A stretch of 64,000 nucleotides of DNA from Pomphorhynchus laevis (Eukaryota > Acanthocephala > Palaeacanthocephala > Echinorhynchida > Pomphorhynchidae), in NCBI GenBank assembly GCA_012934845.2, contig WNNJ02001572.1:1-64000 (forward strand), written 5' to 3'. The translations under genes and the position numbers were made by a program. Under the pieces are notes generated by a model, which saw only the letters and a list, made by a program, of their open reading frames with translations, was not told the origin of the DNA and ran no database searches. Positions 57,285 to 64,000 of this stretch are shown here, one piece after another. The stretch's first letter is position 1. Each line of letters begins with the position of its first letter.

Positions 57285-58270
57285 AAAAGTCATTTAAATA
57301 AAAGTCATAATAAAGACGAGTCATTTAAATAATAGTCATCATAACAGACGTTGTATCAGAATAAGAATTAGAACTCATCAGGAGGAACTGCTATGCTATC
57401 AGGTTTCGCCCCCTAACTCCTCTACCCAACATAGCAGCGGGGCCAAATACATGCTAATGATGTATTTCCTCTGAAATAACTATCTAGTATCTTATTCTAA
57501 TACAAAGTATATTATTTATTATCCATCCATAAAAATTTGCCACTTAAGAGTTTAAATTTATTCTTTATATTATTGTGTTGATTTATATATTTTACTATTT
57601 TCTGTTTGATTGTATTTTTATAGTAACCTAGTTTAAAATATGTATCTATTAAATTATTTAAATGATTTTGAAGAAAGCCAATATCATTACATATTGTTGC
57701 AATTCTTAAAATTTCATTATTTAATGTATTATATTTTATATTATATGGTATGCATGAATGCTCATGCAAAAATATGTTTCTTGTAAATTTAAATATATCA
57801 TCTTTACGATATAAATTAATAGTAGTTTTAGTTAATGTTAATTTAATGTTCATATCTAGATATACACCTTCTTTATCATTAATATTGGTTTTGTTAAGAA
57901 TAAGGCTTTCTGGATAAATGTGCTCACTAATTGAATAAAAATTATTAGAATTAAATACACATATATTATCAATGTATCGAAACATATATTTCATATATTT
58001 ATATTGTTTAGATTTAGTTTTTACACAGTTATGAACAAATTCATATTCTATAAAGCTTAAAAACAAGTCAGCTATAATTGGGATACTATTACCACGCATT
58101 GGAACACCTTTTACTTGTCTTAATATAGATATCTCTACCTTTAAATAATTTTGATTTATTAAAATATTAAAGGATTCTAATAATTGAATTTTATGCATAT
58201 ATTTATATTTATTTGATGGTTTAATTTTTGTTAGATATACGTTATAGTTATTATATATGTATTTCATTTT
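57285..58270 (-). mobile_element. PLE family 3, best-preserved reverse-transcriptase half plus tail
   Basis: A 251-codon minus-strand frame (58267-57512) runs YNNYNVYLTKIKPSNKYKYM, then SLNILINQNYLK-like sequence, VPMRGNSIPIIADLFLSFIE, YMFRYIDNICVFNSNN (palm; the usual second Asp is Asn here, RYIDN versus RYIDD at 59.99 kb), DMNIKLTLTKTTINLYRKDD, then IRNIFLHEHSC-like sequence and NKFKLLSGKFLWMDNK. The tail 57285-57510 matches other family tails. No GIY-YIG domain follows directly. The family is a PLE-like, AT-rich reverse transcriptase; naming is inference. Confidence 0.8.
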
Positions 58271-58289
58271 CAGAATATAAGATTAATTA

Positions 58290-58535
58290 ATTTTAATTTT
58301 AAATGTACATTAAAACCACTTTCTGTCTATATGAATAAAATACTTAAAGTAATTAAAGCACACTTTAAAAAATATTGCAAGGTAATCGAAATTAATACTG
58401 GTATAAAACACTATTTCAGTATTAATTCTACAAAAGAATTTTTAGAACAGACAAAAGGAATAAATTTTCAAAATATAAATACATACGATTTTAGTACGCT
58501 TTATACAAATCTAGATTTAGTAGAATAGAACACTA
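58290..58535 (+). mobile_element. PLE family 3 N-terminal fragment, opposed to the previous copy
   Basis: Plus-strand frame 58331-58528 (MNKILKVIKAHFKKYCKVIE, YDFSTLYTNLDLVE). Head-to-head with the minus-strand copy ending at 58270. Confidence 0.75.
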
Positions 58536-58539
58536 TTTA

Positions 58540-59390
58540 AAATTAAAATTTAAGGATTAAATTTAAGGATTTAAAATAAAATTAAAATAACAAACAATTA
58601 AAAAAGGAAAGATAAAATTAATAAAGATATGTATACAGAGCTTACTAAATTAAAGGATAACTTTATAATAACAACTATTGATAAAGCTAGTAATAACTTT
58701 GTCTTCATATGCAAAAAGCTTTATTATGATATACTAATGAATAGGTTAATTCTAATGATTTAAATGTAAATCCAACATATGAACGTAGTGAGTTAAGTTT
58801 AGAAACAATTATTACAAATCACTGTTCTATAATGAATAAAAAGGGTATAAAGGTTGAATTAGATAATAAAACTATACCTATATTATATTGGAATCCAAAA
58901 TTACATAAAAATCCAATAAAACCTAGGTTCATATGTAGTGCGTTTAAATGTACATTAAAACCACTTTCTGTCTATATGAATAAAATAATTAAAGTAATTA
59001 AAAACACTTTAAAAATATTATAGGGTAATCGTAATTAATACTGGTATAAAATACTATTTCAGTATTAATTCAACAAAAGAATTTTTAAACAATATTGCAG
59101 TATTCTAGATTTAGCAGAAGAATTTTTAGAACAGACAAAAGTTTCAAATTTTCAGAATATAAATGCGTACGATTTTAGTTCGCTTTATACAAATCCAGAT
59201 TTAGTAGATATTAAAGAAGCGTTAGTAAAATTAATTAATCGTATATTCGGAAAAAGATATACTTATATATGTTATAATAACTATAACGCATATCTAAGAA
59301 AATATTCATAAATATATGCATAAGAATATTAAATATTATAAGAATATTTAGGATTCTTATATATAAGAATCCTAAAATATTTTAATAAAT
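58540..59390 (+). mobile_element. PLE family 3, N-terminal to fingers region
   Basis: Includes 58832-59023, with MNKKGIKVELDNKTIPILYW and NPKLHKNPIKPRFICSAFKC, the PLE block equivalent to Y-LPKIHK-P-RPIVS. It continues through a partly duplicated FSSLYTNPDLVDIKEALV segment to 59290. Several frame breaks. Confidence 0.75.
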
Positions 59391-60125
59391 CAAAATTATT
59401 TAAAGGAGGGACATCTATATTTGGACAAATAAGTGGTGTTGAAATTAAAAATAATAGTTGCCAATCATAGCTGCCTCTTTTTTAAGCTTTATAGAATATG
59501 AATTTGTTCATAACTATTTAAACAATAAATCTAAATTATATAAAGATATGAAATATATGTTTCGATATATTGATGATATATGTGTATTTAACTCTCACAA
59601 TTTTTATTCAATACGTAAACAAATTTAACCAGTTAGCCTTATTCTTAATAAAATCAATATTAATGATAAATAAAGTATATATGTCTAGATATGAACATTA
59701 AATTAACACCAATTAAAACAACTTTTAATTTATATTGTAAAGATGACATGTTTATATATCCATATAAATATATATGGATAAAATTGAATTAATAGAAGTC
59801 CTCAATATTTTAATAAATCAAAATTATTTAAAAGTAGGGACATCTATATTTGGACAAATAAGAGGTGTTCAAATTAAAGGTAATAGTTGCCAATTATAGC
59901 TGACTTATTTTTAAGCTTTATAGAATATAAATTTGTTCATAACTATTTAAAAAATAAATCTAAATTATATAAATATATGAAATATGTTTCGATATATTGA
60001 CGATATATGTGTATTTAATTCTAACAATTTTTATTCAATACGTAAACAAATTTATCCAGTTAGCCTTATTCTTAATAAAACCAATATTAATGATAAAGAA
60101 GGTATATATCTAGATATGAACATTA
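59391..60125 (+). mobile_element. PLE family 3, two tandem copies of the palm segment
   Basis: The segment beginning TATTTTAATAAATCAAAATTA and encoding MFRYIDDICVFNSHN-type palm sequence occurs at 59375-59760 and again at 59800-60125 (frame 59984-60187, MFRYIDDICVFNSNNFYSI). A third copy starts at 60960. The tandem period is about 430 bp. Confidence 0.75.
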
Positions 60126-60136
60126 AATTAACATCA
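60126..60136 (+). repeat. target-site duplication of the GIY-YIG cassette, left
   Basis: AATTAACATCA here and at 60868-60878 flank the 731-bp insert exactly. Other copies of the host PLE lack the insert. Confidence 0.8.
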
Positions 60137-60867
60137 TTCGTACTGCTTGGTAAAATTAGACATAGTTGCGTGCAAGTCTTTGATTAGATTGTTGTATCGA
60201 TCACTCATTATAGACTTGCGAAATAAAGTTAGAATCGTTTTTATTGGAGCTTTCGACCAAACGGTCCTTGCCAACAGATAAAAAATCAAACAATTAAAAT
60301 GACAGTACAGAGATACAAGTTTTATACTAGGAATACCACGGAAGAAGTCCATTCGTTTACGTGATACCGTCCACAATTTCATGCGATACTGGTAATCGTA
60401 GTGACCAGTTAGACTTATTTCCGGCAATCGGATTCGCTTCGGAATTTATTAAGATTGATTCTTTTATAAGACGACGTTGCAAGTTGTTTTCAACACAGAT
60501 AATCTTAGCTTTTCCAAAGTCAATCCCATGATCGGTCGATAGGACGTGGTTGACAATGGCAGACGAGGAGTCACCCCGTTTTAGCGCATATCGATGCTGA
60601 TAAATGCGCTTGGAGAATGTTTGTCGGGTTTGTCCTACATAATTGTCCGACATAATTTGTCCTACGATTACCAGTATCGCATGAAATTGTGGACGGTATC
60701 ACGTAAACGAATAAACTTCCGTGGTATCTAGTATAAAACTTGTATCTCTGTACTGTCATTTTAATTGTTTGATTTTTTATCTGTTGGCAAGAACCGTTTG
60801 GTCGAAAGCTCCAATAAAAACGATTCTAACTTTATTTCGCAAGTCTATAATGAGTGATCGATACAAC
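60137..60867 (-). mobile_element. GIY-YIG PLE cassette with inverted arms
   Basis: A 731-bp insertion bearing the C-terminal endonuclease of a PLE. Inverted arms of about 205 bp (60191-60400 and 60662-60867, roughly 95% alike) flank the nuclease-coding core. 54 bp of unique sequence lie left of the left arm. Inverted terminal copies around a 5'-truncated body are a known configuration of Penelope insertions. The 11-bp target duplication shows it inserted as a unit into a PLE family 3 copy. It is not related in sequence to family 3. Confidence 0.85.
60357..60653 (-). pseudogene. GIY-YIG endonuclease domain of a Penelope-like element
   Basis: 98-codon minus-strand frame. NYVGQTRQTFSKRIYQH carries the YVG half of the motif and its Arg. 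Then come YALKRGDSSSAIVNHVLSTD and HGIDFGKAKII, the conserved AVA-H-H--NHxFDF pattern of PLE nucleases, and RRLIKESILI with the catalytic Glu, followed by NPIAGNKSNWSLRLP-type ending. The first motif element (VYVIP, in a different frame at 60759-60571) lies in the right arm. The domain nicks target DNA to prime PLE reverse transcription. Preceding reverse transcriptase is absent, so the piece is non-autonomous. Confidence 0.85.
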
Positions 60868-60878
60868 AATTAACATCA
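60868..60878 (+). repeat. target-site duplication of the GIY-YIG cassette, right
   Basis: Second copy of AATTAACATCA. Confidence 0.8.
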
Positions 60879-61215
60879 ATTAAAGCAACTTTTAATTTAT
60901 ATTGTAAAGATGACATGTTTATATATCCATATAAATATAAATAGATAAAATTGAATTAATAGAAGTCCTCAATATTTTGATAAATCAAAATTATTTAAAA
61001 GTAAGGACATCTATATTTGGACAAATAAGAGGTGTTTAAATTAAAGGTAATAGTTGCCAATTATAGCTGACTTATTTTTAAGCTTTATAGAATTTTAATT
61101 TGTTCATAACTGTGTAAAAATATCAAATATAAATAATGGAATTTTAAATGATTTGTAATGGTATTCGTTTTTTTTCAAAATCATTAAGGTTACTGTAAAA
61201 ATAAAATTAAACAGA
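60879..61215 (+). mobile_element. PLE family 3 fragment resuming after the cassette
   Basis: Continues the host copy interrupted at 60136, with the third repeat of the TATTTTGATAAATCAAAATT palm segment at 60970, then a C-terminal scrap to about 61215. Confidence 0.7.
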
Positions 61216-62740
61216 AATGTACGAATAAAATCCGTTTTGTATTTAAAAATGTCTATATAAAGTCTTCTAATTTAATCTTATTATCATCATTGCATTAATA
61301 TTTGAGAGTAACGTATTAATTTCAACTCATTAGTGCAATTAACTAATTCAACTTATTAGTTATCACATTTTATCTCATAATCCTCGTTTTATGATGCAAC
61401 TGAAAAAATGTAAATTTTATTCAAGATTATAATAGTTACATAGTTGCAATATCTTTTTTATTTAATAATTGTTATTCAGATAGCTAATTTAATTTTAGCC
61501 CCTTCATTAAAATATTAAACCACTTGTGTTGTAATAAAAAGCCATAAATTAAAACCATAATTTTTTCATACACAAATTTAGTTAAGAGCTTTTCTAAAAA
61601 AAACATTTATGCTGTTAATTTATTAGAGTTACGATAAGCACAATTTCAATATTTCATTTTCTGATAACAATTTTGCATCAAAAATAAAGGAATAAAATAA
61701 ATTATTTAATAAAATAATTCATAGTTTTGTTCTTTGTCAAAAATTGTAAAGTAATTTGTGAATACATAATTAAAATTTTTAAATATTTAGTGCAATTTGG
61801 TTAAAGTTTCCTTGCAAATTGGTAAAGAAATTTGTTATTTTTATTGAAAATTTGTTAATTTTCAATTTTTCATAATTGAAATTTTAAAACATTTTGTTTG
61901 TTCAAATTCGTAAGGTAATTGTTTATTACATAATTGAAATTTTAAAACATTTTGTTTGTTCAAATTCGTAAGGTAATTGTTTATTACATAATTGAAATTT
62001 TAAAACATTTTGTGCAATTTTTGACTAGTCAAGTATTATGTTCAAATAAATATATTTTTGTTCTACTTGGTTTATTTACAGAGATTAGGGTTTTGTGCAT
62101 TAAATACAAAATATTTGTAATTATAAAGCCTAAAACAATCAGCGAATTAATGAAATACCTAAATGATCAACTCCTAAAGTTATTCTGTCTACTCAATTTT
62201 AAACATTTACCAGAAAGAATCACGTTTGTTCAAGATTTTGAATGAATTTTGTCGAAATGTATTAAAAAATATGACATCTAAGTGAAGTCCTTTGCCAATA
62301 TCTGAGTAAAGGCCTTAAATAATATAAAAACAATTAGCGTTACATTTAAATTATAAAAATAGATAACTAGTAGTGGAGAAACTAAAGTGACATGTATAAA
62401 AATAAAAGCCATTCTTTATTTTCATCCTAAATGCCATATTGCAATTTTTTAAATTTTATAGATTTTAAAATTTTTAAATTTTTAAAATTGAATAGTATCT
62501 TGAAATTTTCAGCAAAATAGTAAGATATAATGTGATGTATTTCATTTCGAATTGATGCAAACGAATTTTGTGAAAGTCCTACTCAGAAAATTTACGGTCG
62601 TCCAAACTTATACTTTTGATAAAAGTAAAAAATGATATTGGCTTTCTTCAAAATCATTTAAATAATTTAATAGATACATATTTTAAACTAGGATTTTTAA
62701 ATAAGATTTTTTTAATTTACATTTGTAATGTTATTTTGAT
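61216..62740. other. AT-rich DNA with a 58-bp tandem repeat
   Basis: 61871-62012 holds about 2.4 copies of a 58-bp unit starting CATAATTGAAATTTTAAAAC. A PLE family 3 scrap (GFLQNHLNNLIDTYFKLG) lies at 62635-62700. No gene seen; AT-rich frames at 61952-62245 are not convincing. Confidence 0.6.
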
Positions 62741-62805
62741 CCAGGAAGTTTTTCGCCTTGATGAAATTATTTTTCATCACGCTCTTTCGTCAATAAAGCT
62801 AGATC

Positions 62806-63960
62806 CTAGCAGTTGGTTTGTACAAGATTCACCGGAATATCGTCTCTTGTGTGAAATGTCACATTGCAATTTCGTGTGGAACTGGAAGCTCGTAAACATG
62901 TAGACGAAGAACGGGCGATAACGAATCCAATTCGACGTTTTAAGCGCATTAACGTGTCAGGATAGCGTATTTGACTTTTCTGAGCCATACTCAAAGCGAT
63001 TGTTTCCAAAGTAAGCTGTGCGCGACGACTAATGCCCCATGATGTCGAGAACACCAACGATTCAAATATAGCATCTTCAACCACTATAACCTCTCCCCGT
63101 ACTTCGCTTCCTTCCGTTACTTATTATATTGGAACAATGAATAAACATACCTGTTTGCATACGATTGAGCGTGAATAGAGAATACGTTGACGTCGAATAA
63201 CGTTCGCTCGAATCGGTTGCTATGGAGCTTGCCACACACAACGTCTAATCGAACACCAGGATAGCGTGTCGTGGTAACGTGTTCGAAGTTCGTAAAATCG
63301 TTCACCGATGATAGAAAGGGTTCTATTTCGACACTGAAACAAATTTCTATCCAATTTGGATGCCTAAGATCTTGATACCTGCGGAATTCCTAGAAACATC
63401 CTAAATCTTTACATCGGACATGTCATCATCTGAATGAATCGAAATCTGAGTTTTTGAGGTATTAGTATCCATAATACGGACACGCTTGCGTAATATTATC
63501 CCAGACTCGTTTCATATCGCCAGGCGTACCTACGAACTTCGCATCGTCAGCAAACCATCTTTGAGTGAAGGCTGGAACATTACGATGAATTAAATTCAAC
63601 AGAGGGATTGAAGCCATAGCAAACGCAGCCATTGCCAACGGGTCTCCATGTGTGAATCCCTATTGTGAGTAGAGGCTTTCCCCCGCCATCATTTCTGAGC
63701 ATCATTTCGGAATCGAAGTTGGTTTTCCTCTCTGCATGGGCTTGCTTCTTGTTTTCCAATTGCTGCACGATTTTGCTTGAATTTTGTAATCCGTATTTTA
63801 GATACGGATTATTTAATCCGTATTTTTTTATCCGTATTCCTCTTATATCAACAGCGCTTTTATCTATCACGAGAAGCGAAAATCATCAAAATACGCTGAA
63901 CGTGTCGAACTTATCGAGCGCGGGTATTTTATACCATTCGTTTTAGCCTCTTCTGATGAT
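62806..63960 (-). mobile_element. unclassified reverse-transcriptase element, C-terminal half
   Basis: Minus-strand blocks in order. FTHGDPLAMAAFAMASIPLL (about 63655-63597) is a motif B'-like QGDPL segment, followed by WFADDAKFVGTPGDMKRVW (about 63570-63515), a motif C-like FADDA. RFERTLFDVNVFSIHAQSYA lies in 63305-63117. SLVFSTSWGISRRAQLTLET, then a TLMRLKRRIGFVIARSSSTC block, lies in 63084-62806. This order is familiar from uncharacterised reverse-transcriptase genes common in cnidarian and other invertebrate assemblies. I cannot name the clade. The 5' part lies beyond the window or is lost. Confidence 0.65.
63788..63840. repeat. AATCCGTAT/ATACGGATT inverted simple repeat
   Basis: Four short alternating copies of ATCCGTAT and its complement at 63789-63837, at the edge of the reverse-transcriptase remnant. 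Confidence 0.8.
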
Positions 63961-64000
63961 TTAGGTGATTGCACAAATAAAGTTCTGCAGCATATATATA

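Noticed and set aside
61952-62245. 97-residue hydrophobic frame
   Set aside because: Arises from a 58-bp AT-rich tandem repeat; composition only.

Overview
The window is AT-rich, low-gene-density animal DNA, from an invertebrate. Four stretches look like host genes: the C-terminal exon of an acid ceramidase (2.4 kb), an apparently single-coding-exon small heat-shock protein with two alpha-crystallin domains (15.7-17.1 kb), and two secreted cystatin-type protease inhibitors (33.5 and 39.5 kb). A fifth, low-complexity reading frame (47.7-48.3 kb) is unrecognised. Double alpha-crystallin proteins, abundant Penelope-like elements and hammerhead-type repeats are best known together from flatworms, so a flatworm or other lophotrochozoan is my best guess, held loosely.

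Most of the rest is nested mobile DNA. One LINE family (here LINE-A; ORF1 with CCHC knuckles, ORF2 with apurinic-type endonuclease and reverse transcriptase, no RNase H seen) has about ten copies on both strands and fills roughly a third of the window: 3.4-4.6 (-), 4.7-7.6 (-), 7.7-11.6 (+, nearly complete, with a 13-bp target duplication), 11.6-12.5 (+), 26.9-29.3 (-), 29.4-30.1 (+), 40.5-47.4 (-), 49.05-49.5 (+), 49.5-53.0 (+) and 53.1-54.9 (+). A short Gypsy-type LTR element (41.0-44.1 kb) sits inside one of them, with a 5-bp target duplication. Other LINE remnants are a CR1/Jockey-like copy (13.1-14.3), an RTE-type 3' end (31.8-32.1) and a LINE C-terminus (23.9-24.1). A hAT-type transposase relic (30.1-31.4), a MITE (25.6-25.9) and three fragments of an unclassified reverse transcriptase (22.2, 37.7, 62.8-64.0) are also present.

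Penelope-like elements (PLEs) are the second theme. There are at least four lineages: 1.5-2.1 (-), 19.0-19.9 (-), 25.1-25.4 (+), and a multi-copy AT-rich family around 12.7-14.6, 20.2-21.0, 35.0-35.6, 38.3-39.2 and 57.3-61.2. A GIY-YIG endonuclease cassette flanked by about 205-bp inverted arms and an 11-bp target duplication is inserted at 60.1-60.9. Hammerhead-ribozyme-like cores lie near the PLEs at 0.77 kb and three times in an inverted-repeat element at 17.5-18.1 kb. These are the most interesting non-gene structures here.

A further pattern is a set of very tight palindromes (arms up to 90 bp, loops of 0-6 nt), several of them inside LINE reading frames. They point to template-switching or snap-back events in the genome or in library preparation.
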